From Marinobacter sp. LA51 (GTDB lineage: Bacteria; Pseudomonadota; Gammaproteobacteria; Pseudomonadales; Oleiphilaceae), in the NCBI RefSeq assembly GCF_030297175.1, contig NZ_AP028070.1, forward strand, positions 2,108,001 to 2,172,000: a stretch of 64,000 nucleotides of DNA. Direction: 5' to 3'. A program made the position numbers and the translations under genes. This document shows positions 55,129-64,000 of the stretch, in pieces. The notes beneath the pieces were generated by a model. That model was not told the DNA's origin. It was given only the letters and a program-made list of their open reading frames with translations, and ran no database searches. Within the stretch, counting starts at the first letter, position 1. Every line of letters starts with the position of its first letter.

Positions 55129-57003
55129 ATGGACTACCACTCAGAATTTCGCCGGTCGATTCACCGGCGGGAAGACTTCTGGCGCGAGCAGGCGGAACAG
55201 ATTGAATGGATTCAGCCCCCCGGGACCATCTGGACACCCACCGATAGCGGCCAGGGCCAGTGGTTTCCGGACGGCATCCTGAACAGTTCCGATGTCGCCC
55301 TGGACGCCAACATCCGTGCCGGACGTGGCGACCAGACCGCACTGATCTACGATTCCCCGGTTACCAATACCCAGCAAACTTTCTCGTACAACGAACTGAC
55401 CGACTCCGTGGCCAGGTTTGCCGGCGCGCTCAAGAACCAGGGCATCGAAAAAGGCGACCGGGTGATCATCTACATGCCGATGATTCCCGAGGCGGTGATC
55501 GCCATGCTGGGGTGCGCCCGCATCGGCGCGGTTCATTGTGTTGTTTTTGGTGGTTTTGCCGCCCATGAGCTAGCCGTGCGGATTGACGATGCGTTACCCA
55601 AGGCGGTGGTCACCGCCTCCTGCGGCATCGAAATCAATCGGGTGATCGAGTACAAGCCCCTGGTCGACAAGGCTATTGAGCAGGCGGCTCACAAGCCCGA
55701 GCATTGCATCGTGTACCAGCGCCCTGAGGCAAAAGCGCAGTTACAGTCCGGGCGTGACTGGGACTGGAATAAGCTCATGGCCAAGGCCCAGCCAGAGCAG
55801 CCGGTGCCGGTGAAATCCACCGATCCGCTGTACATCCTTTACACCTCAGGCACTACCGGTAAGCCGAAGGGCGTGGTCAGGGACAATGGCGGCCACGCTG
55901 TCGCCCTGAACTACAGCATGAAGCTGGTTTACGATGCCAATCCCGGCGACGTTTACTGGGCTGCTTCGGATGTAGGCTGGGTGGTGGGCCACAGCTACAT
56001 TGTCTACGGCCCCCTATTCGCAGGCTGCACCACCATTCTCTACGAAGGCAAACCGGTAAAAACCCCGGATGCCGGTGCGTTCTGGCGGGTGGTTCAAGAG
56101 CATCAGGTGAACCTGCTGTTCACAGCACCGACCGCGTTCCGTGCCGTGCGCAAGGAAGACCCTGAGGCCGACCAGCTCGGCCAGTACGATATCAGCTCAT
56201 TGAAGCGCATCTTCCTGGCGGGCGAACGGCTGGACCCGCCGACCTATGACTGGCTCCGTGAACACACCAACCTGCCCATTCTTGATCACTGGTGGCAAAC
56301 CGAAACCGGCTGGGCAATCTGCTGCAATCCGGTGGGCATCGAAATGATGCTCACCAAACCGGGCTCGGCCACCGTACCCTCACCAGGCTTCGATGTGCAG
56401 GTTGTCGACCCGAAAGGCCAGCAAATGCCCGCAGGCGAACAGGGCCAGATAGCGGTCAAACTCCCCCTACCACCAGGCTGCCTGCTGACCGTCTGGGGTG
56501 ACGACGAACGGTTCCACAAGAGCTACCTGGCCCCTATCCCCGGCTTTTACAGCTCCGGCGACGGAGGCTTTGTTGACGAAGATGGCTATGTCTTTGTCAT
56601 GGGCCGCACCGATGATGTCATCAACGTTGCAGGTCACCGGCTGTCCACGGGCGAAATGGAAGAGGTGGTTGCCTCGCATCCTGCTATTGCCGAATGCTGC
56701 GTCGTTGGTGCCCATGACGACATGAGAGGCCAGGTACCGGTGGGGCTGGTACTGATCAAAGACGGTGCAACCATTGAGCACGACGAGCTTGAAGACGAGC
56801 TGATCGAGATGGTTCGGGACAAAATTGGTGCTATAGCCTGCTTCCGCCGGGCCATGGTGGTTGAGCGGCTGCCCAAGACCCGGTCTGGCAAGATACTGCG
56901 CCGGGTCATCCGACAGATTGCCGACGGCGAAGAGTACACGGTGCCAAGCACCATTGATGACCCCGCTATACTGGATGAGATCAGCACGCAGTTCCGACGC
57001 TGA
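55129..57003 (+). CDS. prpE: Propionyl-CoA synthetase PrpE
   Basis: PrpE (624 residues) activates propionate to propionyl-CoA, the substrate of PrpC. It is an acetyl-CoA-synthetase-type adenylating enzyme with AMP motif YTSGTTGKPKGVV, the WWQTETGWAI region, and the acetylatable Lys in TRSGKILRR. The PrpE subgroup is suggested by WVVGHSYIVYGPL and the length. ATG 55129 has GAGG eight bases upstream. It lies 45 kb from the prp operon and I find no TTGT-N2-ACAA operator upstream. Acetate may also be a substrate. Confidence 0.88.
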   Translation: MDYHSEFRRSIHRREDFWREQAEQIEWIQPPGTIWTPTDSGQGQWFPDGILNSSDVALDANIRAGRGDQTALIYDSPVTNTQQTFSYNELTDSVARFAGALKNQGIEKGDRVIIYMPMIPEAVIAMLGCARIGAVHCVVFGGFAAHELAVRIDDALPKAVVTASCGIEINRVIEYKPLVDKAIEQAAHKPEHCIVYQRPEAKAQLQSGRDWDWNKLMAKAQPEQPVPVKSTDPLYILYTSGTTGKPKGVVRDNGGHAVALNYSMKLVYDANPGDVYWAASDVGWVVGHSYIVYGPLFAGCTTILYEGKPVKTPDAGAFWRVVQEHQVNLLFTAPTAFRAVRKEDPEADQLGQYDISSLKRIFLAGERLDPPTYDWLREHTNLPILDHWWQTETGWAICCNPVGIEMMLTKPGSATVPSPGFDVQVVDPKGQQMPAGEQGQIAVKLPLPPGCLLTVWGDDERFHKSYLAPIPGFYSSGDGGFVDEDGYVFVMGRTDDVINVAGHRLSTGEMEEVVASHPAIAECCVVGAHDDMRGQVPVGLVLIKDGATIEHDELEDELIEMVRDKIGAIACFRRAMVVERLPKTRSGKILRRVIRQIADGEEYTVPSTIDDPAILDEISTQFRR

Positions 57004-57021
57004 CCCTGAGCCAGGAAAAGA

Positions 57022-57050
57022 ACTCCGGGCCTTACCCAAAGGCCCGGAGT
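57022..57050 (+). terminator. Terminator-like hairpin after prpE
   Basis: ACTCCGGGCCTT-ACCCA-AAGGCCCGGAGT is a perfect 12-pair stem 18 bases after the prpE stop. No T-run follows, so it may be a message-stabilising hairpin or a Rho-assisted end. Confidence 0.5.
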
Positions 57051-57124
57051 GTCCCTATGCCCGCACTGGCCAACCACCTGTTTTTTAACCAGTAAAGACC
57101 CTAAAAACGGGTTTAAAAAAAGCG

Positions 57125-57152
57125 TTGACGCCCCCCAAACTCGGTCTATACT
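57125..57152 (+). promoter_or_regulatory. Promoter of the cold-shock gene
   Basis: TTGACG (57125-57130) and TATACT (57147-57152) are 16 bases apart, each near consensus. The start would be near 57159. Confidence 0.65.
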
Positions 57153-57317
57153 GAAATTGCTGTGAAAATACAGCGGTATTTGGTGAATGCGCTATAACGT
57201 CCTGCCCACGTGCTCTTCGTTGCTCTTTCCTCAGTACTCTCTGGATTTCTCAGCGTTGATTCCAAACGGAATATGAAGGTCCCGTGAGGGCAAATTACAG
57301 AAAGACAGGAAAGATCA

Positions 57318-57527
57318 ATGTCCGATACAAAAACTGGCCACGTTAAGTGGTTCAACGAGTCCAAAGGCTTTGGCTTTATCGCTCAGGATGGTGGCAGTGA
57401 CGTGTTTGTTCACTACAGTGCAATCAACGCAAGCGGTTTCCGCACCCTGACCGAAGGCCAGCAGGTGCAGTTTACCGTTACTCAGGGCCCGAAAGGTCCT
57501 CAGGCGGAAAACGTAACCCCGGTCTAA
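57318..57527 (+). CDS. CspA-family cold-shock protein
   Basis: The 69-residue protein is a single cold-shock domain with RNP1 SKGFGFI and RNP2 VFVHYSAI. It binds single-stranded RNA or DNA as an RNA chaperone. AGGA lies seven bases before the ATG. The long leader suggests post-transcriptional temperature control, but many Csp proteins are not cold-induced. Confidence 0.96.
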   Translation: MSDTKTGHVKWFNESKGFGFIAQDGGSDVFVHYSAINASGFRTLTEGQQVQFTVTQGPKGPQAENVTPV

Positions 57528-57571
57528 GGTTACTGCTTCCGCCCTCTGCCCCTCACGGGCAAAGGGAAATC

Positions 57572-57600
57572 ATTAAGCCGGCACCCTGTGCCGGCTTAAT
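57572..57600. terminator. Bidirectional terminator between the cold-shock gene and leuA
   Basis: ATTAAGCCGGCAC-CCT-GTGCCGGCTTAAT is a perfect 13-pair inverted repeat with A/T-rich ends, placed between convergent genes. Confidence 0.7.
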
Positions 57601-57623
57601 ACGTTCTGTCCCGGTCGTTTCGC

Positions 57624-59318
57624 TCAGACCTCAGCTGCCTGCCGGTCCGACTGGCGCGCCTCCCCGGACGATCCGACCACCTGGGCAACGGCCGAGAACA
57701 GCGCCTGCAAAGTTGCCGAGGTCGTATCCTCCGCCAGGGCTGCAGCGCTGCAATGGGTCTCGTTGACCATCAGACGGATACAGGCCAGGGCATTGGCATT
57801 AGTGCCCTCGCCCAAGGCAAATTCGTCATAGGCCTCAACGGCAATGGCGATCCCGAAACGTTGTCCCAGGGCGTCTGAGACGGCTTCAACCGCGCCCAGC
57901 CCGCGGCCTTGAAGAGTTACTGGTTGCGCTTCAGCACCCACGGTCACATCGGCACGGACGCCATTGGCATCGCGGTGCAGGTCATAGCCGCGCAGCTCCC
58001 AGTCTTTGTGTACCTTGAGATAGCGCTCTTCAAATAAGCGGTGGATAGTCAGCGAATCGATTTCACCCCCGTTGGTTTCCGCCTCCCGTTGAACGGTCTT
58101 GCTGAACTCAATCTGCAGCCAGCGCGGCAAGCTGATGTTGTAGTCCCGCTCAAGCACATAGGCCACGCCACCCTTGCCCGACTGACTGTTGATTCGCACG
58201 ACTTCCTCATATCGACGACCAACATCAAACGGATCAATGGGCAGGTAGGCCACATTCCAGGTCTCGCCTTCGGTGCGGCGGGCCAGGCATTTGCGAATAG
58301 CATCCTGATGACTGCCCGAGAACGCGGTAAACACCAATTCGCCGGCGTAGGGATGACGGGGATGGGTGGAAATTTCGGTACAGGCTTCAACCACCTCGGT
58401 GATTTCGGCCATCCCGGACAGATCCAGTGTCGGGTCAACGCCCTGGGAATAGAGATTCATGGCCATGGTGACCAGATCCATATTGCCGGTCCGCTCACCG
58501 TTACCCATCAAGGTACCTTCAACCCGGTCAGCACCGGCCATCACCGCCAGTTCGGCGGCAGCCACCCCGCAGCCCCGGTCGTTATGGGTGTGAACGCTGA
58601 TGCTCAGATGCTCGCGGCGCTGGATGTTATCGCAAATCCACTCGATCTGGTCGGCAAACACGTTCGGCGTTGCCATTTCCACGGTCGCCGGCAGGTTGAT
58701 AATGACCGGCTGACCCTGGTCCGGGCGCCAGACCTCGGTCACGGCGTCCACCACTTCGGCCGCAAAATCCAGTTCGGTGCCCGTGAAGCTTTCTGGCGAA
58801 TACTGGAAGGTCCACTCAGTTTCCGGCGCCCTGGCTGCCAAATCTCGCACGTGGATCGCACCCTTGACCGCGATCTCGCGAATGCCGGTCCGGTCCAACC
58901 CGAACACCTGCTCCCGCTGCACCGTGGAGGTGGAGTTGTAGACATGGACAATCGCCTGTTTGGCGCCTTTGAGAGCTGCGTAGGTGCGCTCAATCAACTC
59001 AGGACGAGCCTGGGTCAGCACCTGAATCTTGACGTCGTCGGGAATCCGGCCTTCATCAATCAGTTTCCGGCAAAAATCGAAATCCGGCTGACTGGCTGAC
59101 GGGAAACCGATTTCAATCTCTTTGAAGCCCAGCTTCACCAGCAGATCAAACAACCTCTGCTTTTGCGCAACGGTCATCGGCTTAACCAGCGCCTGATTAC
59201 CGTCCCGAAGATCGACAGCACACCAGGTGGGTGCCTTCTCGATAACTTGGTCAGGCCAACGCCGATCGGTCTTCCTGACGGGCTTGAACGCAGCGTATTT
59301 ACGATAATCAAAAGCCAT
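57624..59318 (-). CDS. leuA: 2-isopropylmalate synthase LeuA
   Basis: LeuA (564 residues) begins leucine synthesis by condensing acetyl-CoA with ketoisovalerate. The TIM-barrel has AVDLRDGNQALVKPM, the metal motif SVHTHNDRGCG, and the GKGGVAYVLERDYN region; a C-terminal leucine-binding regulatory domain follows. The start DYRKYAAFKPVRKTDRRWPD marks the longer LeuA class found in actinobacteria, fungi and some gammaproteobacteria. ATG 59318 has AAGGA nine bases upstream. It is divergent from an Lrp-type gene, with phased repeats between. Confidence 0.94.
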   Translation of the reverse strand: MAFDYRKYAAFKPVRKTDRRWPDQVIEKAPTWCAVDLRDGNQALVKPMTVAQKQRLFDLLVKLGFKEIEIGFPSASQPDFDFCRKLIDEGRIPDDVKIQVLTQARPELIERTYAALKGAKQAIVHVYNSTSTVQREQVFGLDRTGIREIAVKGAIHVRDLAARAPETEWTFQYSPESFTGTELDFAAEVVDAVTEVWRPDQGQPVIINLPATVEMATPNVFADQIEWICDNIQRREHLSISVHTHNDRGCGVAAAELAVMAGADRVEGTLMGNGERTGNMDLVTMAMNLYSQGVDPTLDLSGMAEITEVVEACTEISTHPRHPYAGELVFTAFSGSHQDAIRKCLARRTEGETWNVAYLPIDPFDVGRRYEEVVRINSQSGKGGVAYVLERDYNISLPRWLQIEFSKTVQREAETNGGEIDSLTIHRLFEERYLKVHKDWELRGYDLHRDANGVRADVTVGAEAQPVTLQGRGLGAVEAVSDALGQRFGIAIAVEAYDEFALGEGTNANALACIRLMVNETHCSAAALAEDTTSATLQALFSAVAQVVGSSGEARQSDRQAAEV

Positions 59319-59410
59319 CTCAATCAATCCTTGCGGTTGCCGGTGAAACATCATGCAGTGCCCGACAGTGTAACGCTGATCTTCGGGCACGAGATTGCTA
59401 ATTACGCTCT

Positions 59411-59440
59411 ATATAGCTATTTTTAGCTATATTCAGCTAT
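59411..59440. promoter_or_regulatory. Phased AGCTAT repeats and palindrome between leuA and the Lrp-type gene
   Basis: AGCTAT occurs at 59415, 59425 and 59435, exactly ten bases apart. The first two form part of a perfect 22-base palindrome ATATAGCTA-TTTT-TAGCTATAT (59411-59432). A possible plus-strand promoter (TTGCTA 59395-59400, 17 bases, TATTTT 59418-59423) overlaps it. The phasing fits an Lrp-type octamer wrapping DNA and controlling both genes. Confidence 0.5.
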
Positions 59441-59464
59441 TAACTCTAAAAATTGAGCAACACC

Positions 59465-59962
59465 ATGCCAGAAAACAACGCAACGCTTGTTAAAATCGAT
59501 AAAACCGACCGAAAAATCCTTGAGCAGGTACAAAACAACGGCGCCCTGACCAATCAGGAACTGGCCGACAAAGTGGGCCTGTCCCCCTCCCCCTGCCTGC
59601 GCCGGGTGCGGGCACTGGAAGAGGCCGGGGTCATCGTCCGGACCGTCACTATCCTGGATCACAAGAAACTGGGACTGTCGCTCACCGCCATCATCCTGAT
59701 TGGCATGGACCGGCACACGCCGGAACGGTTCTCCGCCTTTGAGGAGAAGGTATCGGCGTATCCGGAAGTGCAGGAGTGCTACCTGATCACGGGCCAGGAT
59801 GCGGATTACATGCTCAAGGTGGTGGTGCCGGACATGGACCATTACCACCATTTCCTGCTCAACCGGATTACCCGCATTCAGGGAGTCAGCGGCGTGCATT
59901 CCAGCTTCGTGCTAAGGCGGGTGCTCGACTCCACTGCCCTGCCCCTGGGCTACCTGTCCTGA
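59465..59962 (+). CDS. Lrp/AsnC-family regulator
   Basis: The 165-residue protein has the AsnC-type helix-turn-helix (LTNQELADKVGLSPSPCLRR) and a C-terminal RAM ligand domain (YPEVQECYLITGQDADYML). ATG 59465 is preferred over an upstream TTG at 59453. Its position suggests that it controls leuA and itself, perhaps with leucine as ligand; this is inference. Confidence 0.9.
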   Translation: MPENNATLVKIDKTDRKILEQVQNNGALTNQELADKVGLSPSPCLRRVRALEEAGVIVRTVTILDHKKLGLSLTAIILIGMDRHTPERFSAFEEKVSAYPEVQECYLITGQDADYMLKVVVPDMDHYHHFLLNRITRIQGVSGVHSSFVLRRVLDSTALPLGYLS

Positions 59963-60162
59963 CCCGGAAGCGAGCCACACTGAATCCACCAAAAACCATG
60001 AAACAACATCATCGGTTTCATCGGTGACCACCTGTACCTTAAGGCAGAGGCTCCGTACAATAACCGGCACTTAACACTCTACAACTCCTTCTCGGGCAAA
60101 CGATGGCCAAGCGTGGTCTCGAGCCCCTGATAACCCCTGATTGGAACCAAACGGAAGACACG

Positions 60163-61896
60163 ATGCGAGCAAGCCGTTACCTGATTGCAACCCAGAAAGA
60201 GACCCCGGCAGACGCCGAGATCATCAGTCATCAGCTCATGCTCCGCGCCGGCATGATCCGAAAGCTTGCAGCCGGCCTGTATACCTGGCTGCCGATGGGC
60301 CTGCGAACCTTGCGCAAAGTAGAACGGATTGTTCGTGAGGAAATGGACAAGAGCGGTGGCCAGGAAGTCCTGATGCCCGCCGTGCAGCCGTCAGAGCTTT
60401 GGCAGGAGTCCGGCCGCTGGACCCAATACGGCGGTGAGCTGCTGCGAATGCAGGATCGGCATGGGCGCGATTTCTGCTTCGGTCCGACTCACGAAGAAGT
60501 CATCACCGACCTGATTCGCAATGATCTGAAAAGCTACAAGGAACTGCCGGCAAACTTTTACCAGATTCAGACCAAGTTCCGGGACGAACGTCGGCCACGT
60601 TTCGGCGTGATGCGCGCTCGCGAGTTCGTCATGAAGGACGCCTATTCCTTCCACCTGAATGCCGAGTCACTGGATGAGACCTACCAGGAAATGCATCAGG
60701 CTTATTGCGCAATCTTCGATCGCCTGGGCCTCGACTATCGCCCGGTTCAGGCCGATTCCGGCGCCATCGGTGGCAGCGCCTCGCACGAATTCCACGTGCT
60801 GGCCTCCTCTGGCGAGGACGCCATCGTGTTCAGCTCCGACAGCAACTACGCTGCCAACATTGAAAAGGCAGAAGCAGTAGCCCCGGCCGGAGAGCGCGCC
60901 GCGCCAAGCGAAGACCTGAAGGAAGTCTCGACCCCGGGACAACGCACCATCGGTGCCATCGCTGAATTCCTGAACGTCGACGCCACTCGCACGGTCAAAA
61001 CCCTGCTGGTCAAATCCGAGCCGGATGAAGACGGCAACAGCGGTCTTGTCGCCCTGATTCTGCGCGGCGACCACACCCTGAACGAGATCAAGGCGGAGAA
61101 CCTGGCGGGCATCGCAGAACCGCTGACCATGGCAACCGATGAGGAAATCGAAGCGGCTATCGGCTGCAAGCCTGGCTCTATCGGCCCCGTGAACCTTTCA
61201 GTGCCGGTGATCGCGGACCGAAGCGCCGCCCACCTTGCCGACTTTGTTTGTGGCGCCAATAAGGATGATTTCCATCTGACCGGCGTGAACTGGGAGCGGG
61301 ACGTACCGCTGGATCGTGTTGAGGACCTTCGCGACGTGGTTGAAGGCGATCCGAGCCCAGATGGCAAAGGCCACCTGGAAATCCGTCGGGGCATCGAAGT
61401 AGGTCACATCTTCAAGCTTGGCAACAAATACAGCAGCGCCATGAATGCCACGGTGCTGGACGAAAATGGCAAGAGCGCGGTACTCGATATGGGCTGCTAC
61501 GGCATCGGCGTGTCCCGTATCGTTGCGGCCTCGATCGAGCAGAATCACGATGACAAAGGCATCATATGGCCAGACGCCATTGCCCCGTTCCAGGTTGCCA
61601 TCGTTACCCTGAACGCCCATAAGTCTGAGACAGTCGCCGAAGCAGGCGACAAGCTGTACGAACAGCTGCGCCAGGCAGGCTATGACGTCTTGCTGGATGA
61701 CCGGAACGAGCGCCCGGGCGTGAAGTTTGCTGACATGGAGCTGATCGGTATTCCGCACCGGTTCGTGGTTTCCGATCGCGGCCTGGCCGCGGGGACCCTG
61801 GAATACAAGGGCCGCAGGGACGCCGAAAAGCAGGATCTTCCGATCGAGGAAGCCCTGCCTTTCCTGATCAATGCGTCTCCGCGCAAAGGGCTCTGA
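60163..61896 (+). CDS. proS: Prolyl-tRNA synthetase ProS
   Basis: ProRS (577 residues) charges tRNA-Pro. It has class II motifs ([43 protein letters not shown]), a YbaK-like editing insertion (residues about 230-390) and the anticodon domain at the C-terminus. GGAAG lies five bases before ATG 60163. A frame extension to 60103 is rejected. Confidence 0.96.
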   Translation: MRASRYLIATQKETPADAEIISHQLMLRAGMIRKLAAGLYTWLPMGLRTLRKVERIVREEMDKSGGQEVLMPAVQPSELWQESGRWTQYGGELLRMQDRHGRDFCFGPTHEEVITDLIRNDLKSYKELPANFYQIQTKFRDERRPRFGVMRAREFVMKDAYSFHLNAESLDETYQEMHQAYCAIFDRLGLDYRPVQADSGAIGGSASHEFHVLASSGEDAIVFSSDSNYAANIEKAEAVAPAGERAAPSEDLKEVSTPGQRTIGAIAEFLNVDATRTVKTLLVKSEPDEDGNSGLVALILRGDHTLNEIKAENLAGIAEPLTMATDEEIEAAIGCKPGSIGPVNLSVPVIADRSAAHLADFVCGANKDDFHLTGVNWERDVPLDRVEDLRDVVEGDPSPDGKGHLEIRRGIEVGHIFKLGNKYSSAMNATVLDENGKSAVLDMGCYGIGVSRIVAASIEQNHDDKGIIWPDAIAPFQVAIVTLNAHKSETVAEAGDKLYEQLRQAGYDVLLDDRNERPGVKFADMELIGIPHRFVVSDRGLAAGTLEYKGRRDAEKQDLPIEEALPFLINASPRKGL

Positions 61897-61920
61897 GTCC
61901 GATAGTCTCAGAAGGCACCA

Positions 61921-61953
61921 GGGCAGACCGCGACGGTCTGCCCCGCACTTTTC
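61921..61953 (+). terminator. Terminator of proS
   Basis: GGGCAGACC-GCGAC-GGTCTGCCC is a nine-pair stem followed by a short T-run (cgcacttttc). It lies between convergent proS and murB. Confidence 0.6.
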
Positions 61954-62028
61954 AACTTGCCAACTATTCGCACTTCCCTATCTGTCTAACCGCTCCCAGC
62001 ACGCGCGACACGCTCACCAGCAGGCGAA

Positions 62029-63054
62029 TTAGCTGACGATCCCGGGCTCCATCTCCAGCTCCACCCCGAACTTGTCCTGCACCGATGCCCGTATCTTGGC
62101 GGCCAGCTCCAGGATATCCCGTCCGGTACCGCCAGAATGATTAATCAGCACTAGCGCCTGACGGTTATGAACGCCGACATTCTCGTTTCGGAACCCCTTC
62201 CAACCGCACTGATCAATGAGCCAGGCCGCGGCAAGTTTGACGCTGGAGCTCTGGGCGTAACCAACCATATCGGGATAGCGTGCCAGCAAATTCTCATAAT
62301 CAGCGGACGGTACCACCGGGTTCTTGAAGAAGCTGCCGGCATTGGGGATCAATTCCGGGTCTGGGAGCTTGCGGCGACGGATCGCCATCACCGCAGTGGC
62401 AACATCCTTCACCGTCAACTCCGAGGGTGAGGTCCCAGCCAGATACTCCTCCAGATCCCGGTAGCCCAACTGCAAGGGCTTGCTGCGCGACAGCCTGAGC
62501 CGGACCTCGGTTATGACGTAGCGCCCCGGAGTACGCTTGAACAGGCTGTCCCGGTAGGCAAATTCACAGTCGTCACGGTCCAGGGTAATAACCTTACCAG
62601 CCTCACGATCCAGCGCCGTAACAGACACCAGTGTGTCACACAGCTCCACCCCGTAGGCGCCAATATTCTGTACCGGCGCCGCGCCCGCCGTACCGGGAAT
62701 CAGGGCCAGATTTTCAATTCCACGGTAACCGGCGCCGGCGGCGTAAAGAACGGCCTCGTGCCAGTTTTCGCCAGCGCCGAGTACCAATGTGGCCTCCTGA
62801 CCCGAAGCCTGCTCCCAGCGCCGACCACGCATGGCCATACGCACCACCAGCCCGTCGAAGTCGCCGTCAAACACCAGATTGCTGCCGCCACCCAGAATCA
62901 GGGTGCGGAGTTCCTGGCGCTCGGCCCAGGCCAGGGCCTCAGCAAGCTCTTCGGCATTCTCGACCTCAAGGTAGTAACGGGCAAAGGCTGCCACTCGCAT
63001 CGTATTGAGCTCAGCCAGCTCGACAAATTCCAATGGTTGCGTGTTCAGGCTCAA
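62029..63054 (-). CDS. murB: UDP-N-acetylenolpyruvoylglucosamine reductase MurB
   Basis: MurB (341 residues) makes UDP-MurNAc with FAD and NADPH. FAD-site stretches ILGGGSNLVFDGDFDG and NIGAYGVELCD, the catalytic Ser in NAGSFFKNP and HSGGTGRDILEL show a type I MurB, close in length to E. coli (342). Its start overlaps the phosphatase stop (ATGA). Confidence 0.95.
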   Translation of the reverse strand: MSLNTQPLEFVELAELNTMRVAAFARYYLEVENAEELAEALAWAERQELRTLILGGGSNLVFDGDFDGLVVRMAMRGRRWEQASGQEATLVLGAGENWHEAVLYAAGAGYRGIENLALIPGTAGAAPVQNIGAYGVELCDTLVSVTALDREAGKVITLDRDDCEFAYRDSLFKRTPGRYVITEVRLRLSRSKPLQLGYRDLEEYLAGTSPSELTVKDVATAVMAIRRRKLPDPELIPNAGSFFKNPVVPSADYENLLARYPDMVGYAQSSSVKLAAAWLIDQCGWKGFRNENVGVHNRQALVLINHSGGTGRDILELAAKIRASVQDKFGVELEMEPGIVS

Positions 63055-63530
63055 GCCAGACGCTCCCGGATATCGGCCAGCAGACCCTCGCCTGCCTCGT
63101 GGATCAGATCCAGTACGAACTCAAAGCCGTCCGGGCCGCCGTAGTAGGGGTCGGGAACTTCCTGGTGGCGAGACCGCCCGTAACTGAGGAACAGTTCCGG
63201 GCGGGTGCCGCCACTCTGGCGCCAGATGTCGGTGACATCAGCCAGATTCTGCTGATCCATCACCAGCACATAATCAAACTCATCGAGATCGTCCGCCACA
63301 AATTGCCGGGCTCTCAGGTCACTGATGTCGATGCTGCGCTTGCGGGCGGCCTGTATCGCCCTGGAATCGGGCGCCTTGCCGATATGCCAATGGCCTGTGC
63401 CGCAGGAATCGATCTTGATGAAGTCCTCAAGGCTCGAGTTCTCTACCAGTGACCGAAACACGCCTTCGGCACTGGGCGAGCGACAGATGTTGCCCAGGCA
63501 GACAAACAGCACATTCACTTGCTTCGACAT
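63051..63530 (-). CDS. Low-molecular-weight protein tyrosine phosphatase
   Basis: This 159-residue phosphatase has the P-loop VCLGNICRSPSAEG (Cys-x5-Arg-Ser) and the acid loop VPDPYYGGPDGFE. Targets are unknown; many such enzymes act on tyrosine kinases of polysaccharide systems, but no kinase is nearby. ATG 63530 has GAGGAG at better spacing than ATG 63533. It overlaps both neighbours and is probably translated with kdsB and murB. Confidence 0.93.
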   Translation of the reverse strand: MSKQVNVLFVCLGNICRSPSAEGVFRSLVENSSLEDFIKIDSCGTGHWHIGKAPDSRAIQAARKRSIDISDLRARQFVADDLDEFDYVLVMDQQNLADVTDIWRQSGGTRPELFLSYGRSRHQEVPDPYYGGPDGFEFVLDLIHEAGEGLLADIRERLA

Positions 63531-64000
63531 CATACGCTCCTCGTTTCCAGCCATTCCCGGATGCGCTCCAGATCGGCTTCGGTATCAACGCCGGCGGGTG
63601 GCTTTTCAGCGGCTACGTCCACGTGGATACGGGCACCGTTGTACAAAGCCCGCAACTGCTCCAGAGACTCCGCCTTTTCGGTAGGTGCCGGCGCCCAGTT
63701 CACGAACTGCTCCAGAACATGGGCCCGGTAGCCGTATATGCCGATATGACGGAAATAATCGACACCGGCCGGCATGGGTGCATCGTGGCCGCTCAGTGGG
63801 CCACCGCCCATCCAGGCATCCCGTGGCCACGGAATCGGCGCCCGACTGAAATAGTGGGCCATGCCCTGGTGGTCGAACACCACTTTCACGGCATTAGGGT
63901 TAATCAACTGATCAACATCGTGGATTCGCTCGCACAGGGTGGCGATGGCGGCATCGGGGTAGAATTCCAGATTGTCTGCTACCTGATTGATCAGCACCGA
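63530..64000 (-). CDS. kdsB: CMP-KDO synthetase KdsB, N-terminal part missing
   Basis: The 157 visible codons are the C-terminal part of 3-deoxy-manno-octulosonate cytidylyltransferase, which activates KDO for lipopolysaccharide core. Characteristic stretches are YFSRAPIPWPRDA, HIGIYGYRAHVLEQFV and the end GVDTEADLERIREWL. The frame stays open past base 64000, so the start lies outside the window. Its stop overlaps the phosphatase start codon. Confidence 0.93.
   Translation of the reverse strand, partial: SVLINQVADNLEFYPDAAIATLCERIHDVDQLINPNAVKVVFDHQGMAHYFSRAPIPWPRDAWMGGGPLSGHDAPMPAGVDYFRHIGIYGYRAHVLEQFVNWAPAPTEKAESLEQLRALYNGARIHVDVAAEKPPAGVDTEADLERIREWLETRSV

Larger units (their letters stand above)
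57004..57317 (+). other. 314-base gap between prpE and the cold-shock gene
   Basis: It holds a hairpin (57022-57050), a good promoter (57125-57152) and a leader of about 159 bases for the cold-shock gene. I see no further gene. The long leader fits the thermosensing 5' UTRs of cspA-type genes, though no specific cold box could be identified. Confidence 0.6.

Overview
The window looks like a stretch of chromosome from a marine gammaproteobacterium of the Marinobacter type. The evidence is the gene content and order: a dapA-bamC-purC block, ruvCAB with ybgC-tolQRAB-pal-cpoB, a methylcitrate operon of the acnD/prpF kind, guaBA, and an exopolysaccharide operon of the PEP-CTERM/exosortase class. 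The genus is inferred from memory of protein families and was not checked by a search. Coding density is high and GC is moderate to high. I see no insertion sequence, prophage, CRISPR array, rRNA operon or replication origin.

Left end (1-19 kb). The window opens inside an exopolysaccharide operon on the minus strand: a priming sugar transferase, an outer-membrane export lipoprotein and a chain-length determinant, running off the left edge. Next comes the methylcitrate (propionate) operon prpR-prpB-prpC-acnD-prpF-prpD, also on the minus strand. Between prpF and prpD lies one small plus-strand gene for a PEP-CTERM surface protein with two sigma-54 promoter matches upstream. A periplasmic glucan operon follows (opgG, a 100-codon unknown gene, a short opgH, opgD), preceded by a beta-barrel gene that resembles the pore of two-partner secretion without its POTRA domains.

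Middle (19.5-35.5 kb). galU, a small helix-turn-helix gene, a secreted lipase-like hydrolase with an anchored beta-rich partner gene, a DMT exporter, tRNA-Val, an RluA-type pseudouridine synthase, a GNAT acetyltransferase, a UDP-glucuronate epimerase, an outer-membrane barrel, purC, bamC, dapA, a PerM-like membrane protein, tusA, bepA, nadA and two tandem tRNA-Lys genes.

Right half (35.5-64 kb). The Tol-Pal envelope operon with ybgC, ruvCAB, yebC and aspS; divergent fabR; a HIT protein, ugd, galE, tadA, guaA and guaB; xseA, prpE, a cold-shock gene, leuA with a divergent Lrp-type regulator, proS, and a murB / low-molecular-weight phosphatase / kdsB overlap cluster that runs off the right edge.

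The genes share some metabolism. GalU makes UDP-glucose, which OpgH uses for glucans, Ugd oxidises to UDP-glucuronate and GalE converts to UDP-galactose; the 26-kb epimerase would give UDP-galacturonate. PrpE, 45 kb from the prp operon, would supply propionyl-CoA to it. The least ordinary signals are: the sigma-54-driven PEP-CTERM gene lying antisense inside the prp operon; GGA-loop hairpins around the lipase gene; helically phased AGCTAT repeats between leuA and its divergent regulator; the POTRA-less barrel; and a run of TTG start codons in ruvC, ruvA and ybgC.
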